Source: Lentisphaeria bacterium UBA1784 | Lineage (GTDB): Bacteria; Verrucomicrobiota; Lentisphaeria; Victivallales; Victivallaceae | Length of the DNA: 9,924 nt | NCBI GenBank assembly: GCA_002315455.1 | Contig: DCGG01000043.1 | Span: forward strand, 981-10,904 | Reading direction: 5' to 3' | In this document: positions 1-6,558 of the stretch, piece after piece | Position numbering within the stretch: the first letter of the stretch is position 1 | How the letters are laid out: the number at the start of each line of letters is the position of its first letter | Made by a program: the position numbers and the translations under genes | Notes under the pieces: generated by a model | Database searches by the model: none | What the model was told of the DNA's origin: nothing | What the model saw: only the letters and a program-made list of their open reading frames with translations

Positions 1-117
1 ACCCGACTGCCGGATCAACTCCGCCCGGCACAGAAAATCCTCCGCCGTCTCGCCCGGTCCAGGCAGGAATCCGGCGGCATCCAGATCACAAAGCGCCTGA
101 AGCCGGCTTTCACTCAT
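1..117 (-). CDS. Unidentified protein, N-terminal 39 residues, cut by the window edge
   Basis: An open frame starts with ATG at 117-115 and stays open to base 1 (39 codons). It begins MSESRLQALCDLDAAG and then reads FLPGPGETAEDFLCRAEL. The start overlaps the last eight bases of ricT, which ends at 110, so translation is probably coupled to ricT. A weak ribosome binding site (GGAAG) sits 6 nt upstream of the ATG. The visible part is acidic and looks like a helical soluble N-terminus, with no signal peptide or membrane segment. I do not recognise the family, and 39 residues are too few to assign a role. The overlap and shared strand indicate an operon with ricT. Confidence 0.6.
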   Translation of the reverse strand, partial: MSESRLQALCDLDAAGFLPGPGETAEDFLCRAELIRQSG

Positions 118-1231
118 TCCGATCTTCCGGAGGATTTCCGGCAGGAGTTTCCGCTCCGGAGACCGGAGCCTCGTTCTTCACCGGAGGCACGCCCTCTGCA
201 GGACGCTCCATATTCCGGCGTTCCCGGCGGTTTCTCATCCGTTCCCGGCGGCTGCAGGACTCTCCGTTGCGGGATTCGCCGCCGTTTCCGCCTTCATTGC
301 GGTCGTTCCGTTCATTCCGGTCGTCGCGCTCACCGCGGCTATTCCGGTCGTTGCGGTCACCCCGGTCGTTGCGGTCGCGGCCGTTGCGGCCGCCACCCGG
401 AGACGGACTGTTTCCATTGTTGAATTCACGGCGGTCGAGGACCTTGATCTCCGCCACCGGGAACTGCTGGGAGTTGCCACCCTCAAAGGTCACGGTGACC
501 TTCTGCGTCAGCAGATGGCGGTCGGTGATCTTGCCGCGTCCGGCCGGAGTCTCGCAGAACTCTCCCCGGCGAGGCATGGTTTTCTCCAGTTCCAGATAGC
601 CTTCGTGCTCGAACTTGAGACAGCACTTCAGGCGGCCGCAGACGCCGGAGATGGTGGCGGGAGTCAGGGAGAGGTCCTGTTCCTTGGCCATTTTCACGTT
701 GATGGAGTTGAACTCCTTCAGGTAGCGACAGCAACAGAGCGGCTGGCCGCAGACGGCGATACCGCCGTGGATCCCGGTCTCGTCCCGGACGCCGATCTGA
801 CGGAGTTCGATGCGGGTGGCCAGCGCCCGGGAAAGTTCCTTCACGAGTTCCCGGAAATCCACCCGGCCGTCAGCGCTGAACTGGATGGTGACCAGTTTGG
901 CATCCAGGGTGTAGTGGGCATTGACGAGGTTCATGGTCAATTGAAGATCATCCACAAACTTCTGCGCGGTGCGCATGGCGCTCCGGGCCTTGGCGACGTT
1001 TTCGTTGGCCTGGATCAGGTCCTCACGGGTGGCGACGCGCGAGATCGCGGGCAGTTCCGCCGGATTTGCGGTCATGGTGGGAGCGGGGAGTTCCCGCTGG
1101 ACCACGCCGATATCACTGAAAAAATCCCGGACAAAAACGCAATCATCCTGGAGTTTCACTCCAAGTTCCGATTCGGCACGGACCTCCAGAGAAGATCCGT
1201 TTTCCAATTTTATCAAAAAGATCTGGGTCAT
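110..1231 (-). CDS. ricT: RicT/YaaT-type PSP1-domain protein with a long Arg/Asp/Asn-rich C-terminal tail
   Basis: 373 residues. The core carries the PSP1/RicT signature: RIELRQIGVRDE (140-151), a first cysteine group CGQPLCCC (161-168), KMAKEQDLSLTP (180-191), and a second cysteine group VCGRLKCCLKFE (197-208). In Bacillus, RicT joins RicA and RicF in a complex that binds Fe-S clusters and steers RNase Y mRNA processing; the cysteines seen here are the expected cluster ligands. The core ends near residue 270. Beyond it, about 275-340 is a low-complexity run rich in Arg, Asp, Asn and Gly, followed by a Pro/Glu-rich end. Bacillus RicT is about 275 residues, so this tail is extra. The start has GGAAG about 12 nt upstream and its own promoter at 1283-1311. 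An Fe-S/RNA-processing role is by family; the tail's function is unknown. Confidence 0.9.
   Translation of the reverse strand: MTQIFLIKLENGSSLEVRAESELGVKLQDDCVFVRDFFSDIGVVQRELPAPTMTANPAELPAISRVATREDLIQANENVAKARSAMRTAQKFVDDLQLTMNLVNAHYTLDAKLVTIQFSADGRVDFRELVKELSRALATRIELRQIGVRDETGIHGGIAVCGQPLCCCRYLKEFNSINVKMAKEQDLSLTPATISGVCGRLKCCLKFEHEGYLELEKTMPRRGEFCETPAGRGKITDRHLLTQKVTVTFEGGNSQQFPVAEIKVLDRREFNNGNSPSPGGGRNGRDRNDRGDRNDRNSRGERDDRNERNDRNEGGNGGESRNGESCSRRERMRNRRERRNMERPAEGVPPVKNEAPVSGAETPAGNPPEDRNE
293..391 (-). repeat. Degenerate short tandem repeats coding for the RicT basic/acidic tail
   Basis: On the minus strand this stretch codes for residues 281-313 of RicT. It consists of variants of Arg-Asn-Asp-Arg and Gly-Asp/Glu-Arg units (GRDRNDRGDRNDRN, GERDDRNERNDRNE). 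At DNA level the unit around GGTCGTTGCGGTC recurs with changes at 350-380. The repeats are imperfect and stay in frame, consistent with slippage expansion of a disordered tail. They are not spaced like CRISPR repeats. Confidence 0.7.
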
Positions 1232-1282
1232 GTGTGACGCTCACTTCCATCCGTTGCATGTCATTTCCATACACATGAAGGT

Positions 1283-1311
1283 AATATAGCAGTTCCGGCG
1301 GATGCTTTCAA
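1283..1311 (-). promoter_or_regulatory. Sigma-70-type promoter of ricT
   Basis: On the minus strand, TTGAAA (1306-1311) is followed by a 17-nt spacer and TATATT (1283-1288). The predicted start of transcription is near 1276, giving a leader of about 45 nt before the ricT ATG at 1231. It lies downstream of the ftsI terminator, so ricT can be transcribed independently of the division operon. The -35, spacer and -10 match those of rpsO and serC in this window. Confidence 0.75.
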
Positions 1312-1362
1312 GCGGCAGGATCCGATTTTTCGGTCATTTCCGCCATTTCCGGCGGCACAGAC

Positions 1363-1389
1363 AAAAAAACGCCTCCGACACCGGAAACG
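1363..1389 (-). terminator. Intrinsic terminator of the mraZ-rsmH-ftsL-ftsI operon
   Basis: Read on the minus strand, 1389-1382 (CGTTTCCG) pairs with 1377-1370 (CGGAGGCG) through eight pairs, two of them G-U, with a GTGT loop. A run of seven T follows at 1369-1363. It lies 33 nt after the ftsI stop and before the ricT promoter. The stem is modest, so some read-through into ricT is possible. Confidence 0.65.
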
Positions 1390-1421
1390 CATGAAGAGGA
1401 GTTTGCTGGAACAAATGGTGA

Positions 1422-3251
1422 CTACTTGCTCTTTTCCGGAGGAAGGAGCGCGGGATCCGGCTGGACATTCAGGTGCTTCAGCACCCTCTCCATGGTCCGC
1501 CGGAACACCGGTCCGGCCACAGTCCCGCCGTAGGTCGCACCGCGGGGCGAGTCGAAGTTCACCACCATCACCAAACGCGGATTTTCCGCCGGGACGAACC
1601 CGATGAAACTGGCATAGTAGTCGTGCATGGAATATCCCACCCCGGTGATGTACTTCCGCGCGGTGCCGGTCTTGCCGGCCACGTGATATCCCGGGATCGC
1701 AGCCTTTTGGGCCGTACCGCCCTCCTGCGTCACCGTCACCATCATCTTCATCAGTTCCTTCGCCGTCTCCGGCCGCCGGAACGCCCTCACGTACGGCTTC
1801 ATGGGGATCTTGGTCACTTTGCCGGTCTCGGGGTCCTCTGTACGATCCACAAGGCGCAGTTGCGGCATCAGTCCGTTGTTGGCAAGTCCGCAATAGCCCC
1901 GCAACAGCTGCAGTGGCGTGATCTGCACGGAATATCCGATGGCCACGCGGGTCCCTGTCAGTTTATCCCATTTCTTGAGCGGATGGATCAATCCCGGATG
2001 TTCGCCAGCAAGCGGCAGCCCGGTCCGGGTCCCGAAACCGAAGTTGGTGAAGGCTTCACGGACCCGCGCATCCCCCAGCATCACGGCGATCTTGGCGGTA
2101 CCGATATTGCTGGACTTCTGGATCACGCCGGAAACCGTGCGGACCCCATAGGCGTGGGTATCCGTCATCCTCTTGCCGCCGTAGAACCAAACTCCTTTTT
2201 CGCAGTCGATGATGGTCTCGGGACGGACCACGCCGCAATCGAGAGCCTTGCCGACGGTAAAGGGTTTCGCCACCGATCCGGGGCCGAAGGCGTCCATGGC
2301 GATCCGGGTACCGATGGCTTCGATCCGGTAGGTGGAACGGTCGTTGGGGTCGAAATTGGGACGCTGGGCAAGCGCCAGGATGTTGCCGGTACGGGGGTCC
2401 GCGATGGCGGCATAGGCCGCCACCGGATGCCACTTCTCGAATCCGGCATCCAACTCCTCCTCCAAGATCGCCTGGATCGGTTCGTCAATGGTGAGATAGA
2501 CGTTCTGGCCGTCCCGTCCCGCATGAATCTCCTGAAAACCGTAGAGCAGCGGCGATCCGTCCCGGTTCCGTTCATAGACCATGCGGCCTTCCTGCGGGGA
2601 GATCTGGGAAGCAAGCTGCTTCTCCAAGCCGCCCTGCGGGATCTCCACGTCGTTCTCCACGTTGATGTAGCCGAGAACGTTGGCCAGCATCCGGCCCTTG
2701 GGATAGGTACGGCCGGAGGTATTGGTAAAATAGAGCGCCTTCCCGAGATGATTGGTCTTGCTGGTGGCCTGCTCCCGGAAGGCCTGCGCCGTCTTCAAGG
2801 CGACGCCGCGGGCGATCATCACGTACTGATTGGGACGCATCACCGCATTGCCGGATTCATCCGTGACCACTTTACCCTTGGGATCCCGCTTGGGCACCTC
2901 CGGCGCCAGCTTCTGATAGGAACGGCGGAAATCATGCCCGAAGAACTTCTTCATGAGGAAGGCGAGGCGCTGCCGCTGCTGGTCATCCTTGAGATTGCAG
3001 GGGGCGCAGGTGATGTCCATGGCCGGAGCATTGGCGACCAGCAGATAGCCATTGGTGTCGAAGATCTCGCCCCGGCGGTTCCGGGTCTTGCGGACGGCAA
3101 CGTACCGCTTCTTCGCCTCGGCAGAATAGTAGTCGTGCTTTTGGACCTGAACGACGTAGAAGCGCCAGATCAGAAGGCCGGCCATGGGGATCATCACGAT
3201 GGATGCCAGCAGAATGATCCGCAACCGGATCCGATCTCCCGTTATCGCCAT
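1422..3251 (-). CDS. ftsI: Class B penicillin-binding protein, FtsI/PBP3-type septal transpeptidase
   Basis: 609 residues, a usual length for FtsI. It cross-links septal peptidoglycan in the periplasm as part of the divisome. A short cytoplasmic start leads into one membrane anchor (about 11-33). The dimerisation domain follows, with RRGEIFDTNGYLLV at 59-72. The transpeptidase domain carries the three active-site motifs: S326-V-A-K329 (catalytic Ser, in GPGSVAK), S380-S-N382, and K527-T-G529 (in AGKTGTA). SVAK differs from the frequent STFK form but keeps Ser and Lys. No PASTA domain is present at the C-terminus, which argues against a SpoVD-like protein. The ATG at 3251 has AGAGGTG 5 nt upstream and lies 45 nt after the ftsL-like gene. 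Order mraZ-rsmH-ftsL-ftsI supports FtsI over an elongation PBP2. A terminator follows. Confidence 0.95.
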   Translation of the reverse strand: MAITGDRIRLRIILLASIVMIPMAGLLIWRFYVVQVQKHDYYSAEAKKRYVAVRKTRNRRGEIFDTNGYLLVANAPAMDITCAPCNLKDDQQRQRLAFLMKKFFGHDFRRSYQKLAPEVPKRDPKGKVVTDESGNAVMRPNQYVMIARGVALKTAQAFREQATSKTNHLGKALYFTNTSGRTYPKGRMLANVLGYINVENDVEIPQGGLEKQLASQISPQEGRMVYERNRDGSPLLYGFQEIHAGRDGQNVYLTIDEPIQAILEEELDAGFEKWHPVAAYAAIADPRTGNILALAQRPNFDPNDRSTYRIEAIGTRIAMDAFGPGSVAKPFTVGKALDCGVVRPETIIDCEKGVWFYGGKRMTDTHAYGVRTVSGVIQKSSNIGTAKIAVMLGDARVREAFTNFGFGTRTGLPLAGEHPGLIHPLKKWDKLTGTRVAIGYSVQITPLQLLRGYCGLANNGLMPQLRLVDRTEDPETGKVTKIPMKPYVRAFRRPETAKELMKMMVTVTQEGGTAQKAAIPGYHVAGKTGTARKYITGVGYSMHDYYASFIGFVPAENPRLVMVVNFDSPRGATYGGTVAGPVFRRTMERVLKHLNVQPDPALLPPEKSK

Positions 3252-3296
3252 GATCTCACCTCTTCACTCTGACACCGGCCGCCGACGCAGGAAAAC

Positions 3297-3896
3297 TTAC
3301 CGCTGCCGGCGCATGAGCCGGTAATTGCGCCCGAAAAGAGGTGCGGAGGATTCCCGCTTCATCTTGAACTTCCGCTCCGGGACCGGTATCGCCACAGACG
3401 CGTTCGCCGACAGCGGCCGCAGCGCCGACGTCACGGAGACGCCGGTACCCGCCTTTGAGATGGAGTTCATCGCCACGGCGTTCAGCGCGGCGGCGGGATT
3501 GGACGCCACCTGATAGTGGACGTTCGCCGCCTGCTGCGGAGTCAGCAGGGCGATCTGCCGCCGCTGTCCACGCTCCGGGAGTTCCAGCGGAAGCTGATAG
3601 CGCCGGATCTGCGCCTGAATATTGGACCAATCCCGCAGGCGTTCCCCCTGATTGCGCTCATTGATCGTCTCGTTCTCAATGCGGATCAGTTCCGTACGCA
3701 GTTTCGTGATGGAGCGGGCCGTATTGTTCCGTTGCTGATTCAAATAGATGTAGGCGTTGCAGATCCCGGCCACAATGGCGAAAAATGCAAGCACTTTGAA
3801 AATCCCGGGCAAACGGTTCAGCATGGGGGTTTCCAGCTCCGCGCGATGCTGGTTGCTCCGGATCCGGGGCCTGTTTTTTCCAGATTGCAGATACAT
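3297..3896 (-). CDS. ftsL: FtsL-like single-pass division protein with extended periplasmic tail
   Basis: 199 residues. The topology is an N-terminal basic cytoplasmic segment (1-29), one membrane helix (about 31-52, GIFKVLAFFAIVAG then ICNAYIYL), and then a polar stretch likely to form a coiled coil (about 53-95, LNQQRNN through RLRDW). The rest is a Pro/Ala/Ser-rich, basic and probably disordered region ending in RRQR. FtsL proteins are poorly conserved in sequence and are recognised by this topology and by lying between rsmH and ftsI, as here. They bridge FtsB/FtsQ to FtsW/FtsI. Typical FtsL is about 90-130 residues, so the last 80-100 residues are extra. The ATG at 3896 has GGAG 7 nt upstream, and the gap from rsmH is 47 nt. 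The call rests on position and topology, not on sequence identity. Confidence 0.72.
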   Translation of the reverse strand: MYLQSGKNRPRIRSNQHRAELETPMLNRLPGIFKVLAFFAIVAGICNAYIYLNQQRNNTARSITKLRTELIRIENETINERNQGERLRDWSNIQAQIRRYQLPLELPERGQRRQIALLTPQQAANVHYQVASNPAAALNAVAMNSISKAGTGVSVTSALRPLSANASVAIPVPERKFKMKRESSAPLFGRNYRLMRRQR

Positions 3897-3943
3897 GGTC
3901 GTGCTCCGTGGTTCAGTTTTGGTTATCGTATGTTTCGTTCATT

Positions 3944-4906
3944 TTATTTGTTTTCGATTACATTCAGACGGCGCGCGGCCCGAAGTCGGGCACATGCCGC
4001 ACGGCGGTTTTCCGCCAATTCGTCCTCAGATGCCGTCACCGATTTGCGGGTCAGGACCTCCATCTCCGCACGGTGGCCGCAAACGCAGACCGGCAAGCCC
4101 GGCGGACAGATGCAACCGCGGCTTCTCTCCCGGAAAAAGTTCTTCACGATCCGGTCCTCCAGCGAGTGAAAGCTGATTACCGCTATGATCCCGCCGGGAT
4201 TCAACAACCCGGGAACCTCGTTCAAGGCATCCTCCAACTGGTCCAATTCACCGTTCACCGCGATCCGAACCGCCTGAAACACCAGGGTCGGCGGCGGCAG
4301 ACTGCGCCCGCGTGCACGGCCCAACACTTCATCGCAGACTGTAACCAGATCCTCCGTGGCGGCGAAGGGCCGCTTCTCCCGGAAGGCAATCACCGCCTGC
4401 GCCAGTCTCCGCGCCGGACGGACTTCGCCGTAATCCCGGAAGATCCGGGTCAATTCTTCCTCGCCGCTCCGGTTGAGGAGCCGGGCGGCGGTCAGTTCGG
4501 AACGCTGATCCATCCGCATATCCAGAGGGCCGCTCATGCGCCACGAAAATCCCCGCTCCGCACGGTCCAGCTGTGGCGAAGAAACGCCGATATCCAGCAG
4601 GATCCCATCCGCCTTTTGCCAGCCGATGGAGGCAGCCAGTTCTTTCATGGAGGAGAAATCTCCCCGCAACAGATGCACCCGGTCTCCGGCGAACCGCAGT
4701 CGTTCCGCGGCGGCCTCCAGCGCGGACTCGTCCCGGTCGATCCCCAGCAATTCCAGCCGGGGATAACGCTCCAGTAGCGCGCCGCTGTGTCCGCCGCCGC
4801 CCACGGTTCCGTCGATCATGCGGCAGGGGCGGTCCTCCGGAAAAGTCAGATACTCCAGGACCTCACGCTTCAATACCGGAACATGCTGAAATTCCGTCCC
4901 GCTCAT
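3944..4906 (-). CDS. rsmH: 16S rRNA (cytosine-1402 N4) methyltransferase RsmH (MraW)
   Basis: 320 residues, the normal family length. RsmH uses S-adenosylmethionine to methylate the N4 of C1402 in the 16S rRNA decoding centre. Visible family motifs in order: HVPVL (8-12); the SAM-binding loop DGTVGGGGHS (32-41); GIDRDE (55-60); LLDIGVSSPQLD (103-114); RGFSWR with DMRMD (118-133); FQAVRIAVN (210-218); VISFHSLEDRIVK (243-255); CICPP plus CVCG, a cysteine pair group (265-277); and VLTRKSVTAS with RRAACARLRAARR near the C-terminus. All key positions look intact. The ATG at 4906 overlaps the mraZ stop in an ATGA arrangement (4903-4906), so the two are translationally coupled. Confidence 0.97.
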   Translation of the reverse strand: MSGTEFQHVPVLKREVLEYLTFPEDRPCRMIDGTVGGGGHSGALLERYPRLELLGIDRDESALEAAAERLRFAGDRVHLLRGDFSSMKELAASIGWQKADGILLDIGVSSPQLDRAERGFSWRMSGPLDMRMDQRSELTAARLLNRSGEEELTRIFRDYGEVRPARRLAQAVIAFREKRPFAATEDLVTVCDEVLGRARGRSLPPPTLVFQAVRIAVNGELDQLEDALNEVPGLLNPGGIIAVISFHSLEDRIVKNFFRERSRGCICPPGLPVCVCGHRAEMEVLTRKSVTASEDELAENRRAACARLRAARRLNVIENK

Positions 4907-5409
4907 TTGCCGATCATCCCGTGAAGAAGTGCCTGAAGATCGGGAGAAGCGTCTCCGATCTTGCGAATCTCATCCAAGTAAGTTTCCATCGCGCCCTCGT
5001 CGGAGGGGTTCTGCCAGTTCTCCGGCGCGCAGAGCCGGATGTGGGTCACGGCGCCGATGAGTTTCAGACATCCGGAAACGCCGATTCGATCCAGCATCTT
5101 CCGGTCCAGCGCGATCCGGCCCTGCCGGTCGCAGTGGCACTGCCGGGAGTTGGCACCCAGAAACGCGAAGGCCATCTGCATGGCCGGATTGGCGATCGCC
5201 TGCGATTTCGCCTTGTTCACGAAGTCGAGAAACGTAGCCAGCGGAAGCAGGATCAACGCCTTGCCCCGGGCCGGGATCAGCACCAATTCGGTCTCCCCTT
5301 CCCGATTCCTCCATTCGCTGGGAAAGGAGACCCGGCTCTGGGCGTCCAGAGTGTGGTCGTATTCTCCCAGATAGAGTCCGGAGAAGAGATTTGTTTCGTT
5401 TTTTTTCAT
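4903..5409 (-). CDS. mraZ: MraZ, DNA-binding transcriptional regulator of the dcw operon
   Basis: 168 residues from the ATG at 5409. MraZ has two SpoVT/AbrB-type half-domains that assemble into rings and bind repeats upstream of its own operon. First domain: GEYDHTLDAQSRVSFP (15-30), matching the family G-x-Y-x-H-x-L-D-x-K-G-R-x-x-x-P with Gln and Ser in place of Lys and Gly. Second domain: CDRQGRIALDRKML (93-106) in the usual spacing. It is slightly longer than the common 140-155 residues because of short N- and C-terminal additions. The frame is open upstream to 5484, but that extension would begin upstream of the promoter, and an ATG at 5439 would lie too close to the -10. The ATG at 5409 is therefore preferred, with AAAGG about 10 nt upstream. 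First gene of the operon. Confidence 0.93.
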   Translation of the reverse strand: MKKNETNLFSGLYLGEYDHTLDAQSRVSFPSEWRNREGETELVLIPARGKALILLPLATFLDFVNKAKSQAIANPAMQMAFAFLGANSRQCHCDRQGRIALDRKMLDRIGVSGCLKLIGAVTHIRLCAPENWQNPSDEGAMETYLDEIRKIGDASPDLQALLHGMIGK

Positions 5410-5443
5410 ACCTAATCGTGCCTTTTCATCCCTTTTCATCCCT
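5409..5443 (-). promoter_or_regulatory. Probable MraZ operator: four direct repeats with exact 10-bp period
   Basis: Read on the minus strand, the leader between the -10 and the mraZ ATG contains AGGGA (5443-5439), AGGGA (5433-5429), AGGCA (5423-5419) and AGGTA (5413-5409). Each is separated from the next by 5 nt, and the first two spacers are identical (TGAAA). The last copy runs into the A of the start codon. Known MraZ sites in E. coli are TGGGN repeats with 5-nt spacers just upstream of mraZ, the same geometry. Binding here would block the transcription start and the ribosome site, giving autorepression of the operon. Confidence 0.75.
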
Positions 5444-5472
5444 ATTATACCACACATCTGCCCTTTCTTCAA
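5444..5472 (-). promoter_or_regulatory. Promoter of the mraZ-rsmH-ftsL-ftsI operon
   Basis: On the minus strand, TTGAAG (5467-5472), a 17-nt spacer and TATAAT (5444-5449). Directly upstream (5473-5515) is a strongly A/T-rich stretch with A and T tracts that could act as an UP element. Predicted transcription start is near 5437, inside the first MraZ repeat. This is the only promoter in the window with a perfect TATAAT. Confidence 0.85.
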
Positions 5473-5610
5473 ATGAAAAAACAAAAATTTTTCATTTTTT
5501 TTGTTTCTTTTTTCGAAAACTCAAGAATGTCCTCTCTGCCGGCGCAAAAGCTCCCCCGTGCCGCGGATGGCTTCCGCACATAAAAAAACAGAAAAAATAT
5601 TTTCTTGCCC
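5473..5610. other. Divergent AT-rich intergenic region between mraZ and the lipoprotein unit
   Basis: This is the core of the roughly 300 bases without a gene between the mraZ ATG (5409) and the lipoprotein ATG (5714). It holds A/T tracts (5473-5515), a short GC-rich patch that can fold as small hairpins (GCGGA/TCCGC around 5563-5577), and another A-rich tract (5581-5600). Both flanks carry promoters, facing away from each other. I see no gene or structured RNA here; frames open across it have no ribosome site and no recognisable protein. Confidence 0.6.
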
Positions 5611-5638
5611 TTGACTATTGTCTTTTGCTGGTTATCTT
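5611..5638 (+). promoter_or_regulatory. Promoter of the lipoprotein pair
   Basis: TTGACT (5611-5616), a 16-nt spacer and TATCTT (5633-5638), close to the TATATT form used elsewhere in the window. TTATAT at 5637-5642 is an alternative -10, but at a poor 20-nt spacing. Predicted start near 5645 gives a leader of about 70 nt before the ATG at 5714. Confidence 0.65.
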
Positions 5639-5713
5639 ATATACCATGAAGGTGATGGCTGGAAGATGTCCTTTCAGAGATCATCGGGTATTTCCATAAG
5701 GAAAGGCGGAAAA

Positions 5714-6097
5714 ATGCTGAAGAAAGTCCTTACGGTGTTCTTCGCGGCCGCAGTTGCGGCGATGTTTGTCGGCTGCTCAGCGATGCAGACGGCAGAAAAG
5801 AGTGATTTCAACGATCAGAAGGTGGTCACCTCCGGCACTCCCATCGAGCACGTGAGCGTGACGACCAACGGCCTCTATTTCCTCTGGTTCCCGCTGATCA
5901 CCGGCTCCACCCAGAATTGGGGCATGCCCTGTCTCCTGGATGACACGGTCACCTCCAAGGCGGCCTGCGGCGCCATCACTGCCGAAGCCAAGAAGGTTGG
6001 CGGTTCCGGAGTCATCGATCTGGTCTCCAGCGAAGCCTCCGCCGGACTTCTCTTCAAGGTCAAGATGGTACACGCCTCCGCCACGGTCGTGAAGTAA
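5714..6097 (+). CDS. Small predicted lipoprotein A, paralogue of its downstream neighbour
   Basis: 127 residues from the ATG at 5714. This start has AAAGG 7 nt upstream and gives a proper lipoprotein signal: MLKK, a hydrophobic stretch (5-18), then FVGC with the lipidated Cys at 21. The frame is open upstream, but a longer start would bury the signal peptide and begin inside the promoter. The mature part is 107 residues, about 12 kDa, with the motif NGLYFLWFPLITGSTQN in its first half, DDTVT, and VDLVSS-like segments (VIDLVSS). It aligns without gaps to the mature part of the next gene. I do not recognise the family, and no catalytic motif is evident. It is likely exported and anchored in a membrane by its lipid. 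Co-transcribed with the next gene, 51 nt apart. Confidence 0.87.
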   Translation: MLKKVLTVFFAAAVAAMFVGCSAMQTAEKSDFNDQKVVTSGTPIEHVSVTTNGLYFLWFPLITGSTQNWGMPCLLDDTVTSKAACGAITAEAKKVGGSGVIDLVSSEASAGLLFKVKMVHASATVVK

Positions 6098-6148
6098 GTC
6101 TTTCGCCTCTGAACAAGCAAAATCAATCAACATACAAGGATTTCAAAA

Positions 6149-6529
6149 ATGCGTAAAGTTTTGCTCTTTGCCGCGGTCGCCTTCGTCGCCGCCGCATTTT
6201 GCGGATGCGCTTCAGTGACCAAGGTCGATGCCAAGGATCTCAACGGGCAGGATATCTCCTACTCCGGCAAACCGGTGGCCCATCTGGTCGCTGACAACTG
6301 GGGTCTCTACATTTTCAGCATCCCGCTGCTGACCGGTGATACCGCCAATCCGGGCAAGGTCGTCGTTCTGCAGGATACCGTGACGGTCGCCAAGGTCACC
6401 GACATGATGACCAAGGAAAGCAAGAAGATGGGAGCCACCAAGGTTTACAACATCGTCTCCAGTACCGCCACCAATCCTTTCTTCTTCGGCTTCAAGGAGG
6501 TCCAGATCTCCGCGAACGCCGTGAAGTAA
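6149..6529 (+). CDS. Small predicted lipoprotein B, paralogue of its upstream neighbour
   Basis: 126 residues. The ATG at 6149 has AAGGA 8 nt upstream. The N-terminus is a lipoprotein signal: MRK, a hydrophobic run (4-17), then FCGC with the lipidated Cys at 20. The mature region, again 107 residues, aligns end to end with lipoprotein A without a gap. I count by eye about 40 identical positions, including GLY-x5-PL-x-TG-x-T-x-N-x-G, DTVT, E-x-KK-x-G, VSS, F-x2-K and the final VK. It carries no Cys beyond the signal peptide, unlike A. The pair looks like an old tandem duplication with divergence. The function is not known to me. An intrinsic terminator ends the unit at 6559-6600. Confidence 0.88.
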   Translation: MRKVLLFAAVAFVAAAFCGCASVTKVDAKDLNGQDISYSGKPVAHLVADNWGLYIFSIPLLTGDTANPGKVVVLQDTVTVAKVTDMMTKESKKMGATKVYNIVSSTATNPFFFGFKEVQISANAVK

Positions 6530-6558
6530 GCGCAGGCGTATCCATCGCTTGAACTTCT

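Noticed and set aside
293..391. Repeated GC-rich units resembling a CRISPR or minisatellite
   Set aside because: Units are degenerate, without spacers, and stay in frame as codons of the RicT tail.
1473..3272. A 599-codon open frame on the plus strand opposite ftsI
   Set aside because: It is the antisense of a clear FtsI with all three active-site motifs. Its product is His/Gly/Asp-rich without recognisable domains, typical of antisense frames in GC-rich genes. The same applies to long frames opposite ricT (515-1237), rsmH (3908-4777), the isomerase (6653-8272 minus) and the AraC gene (8004-8582).
4903..5484. Longer MraZ starting at 5484
   Set aside because: The added 25 codons would span the -35, -10 and operator repeats and would not be in the mRNA. 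The family N-terminus fits the start at 5409.
5646..5699. A 17-codon frame at the predicted 5' end of the lipoprotein transcript, stop overlapping the ribosome site region
   Set aside because: It could be a leaderless upstream peptide, but there is no ribosome site, no conserved feature and no attenuator structure. Chance is the simplest explanation without comparison to relatives.
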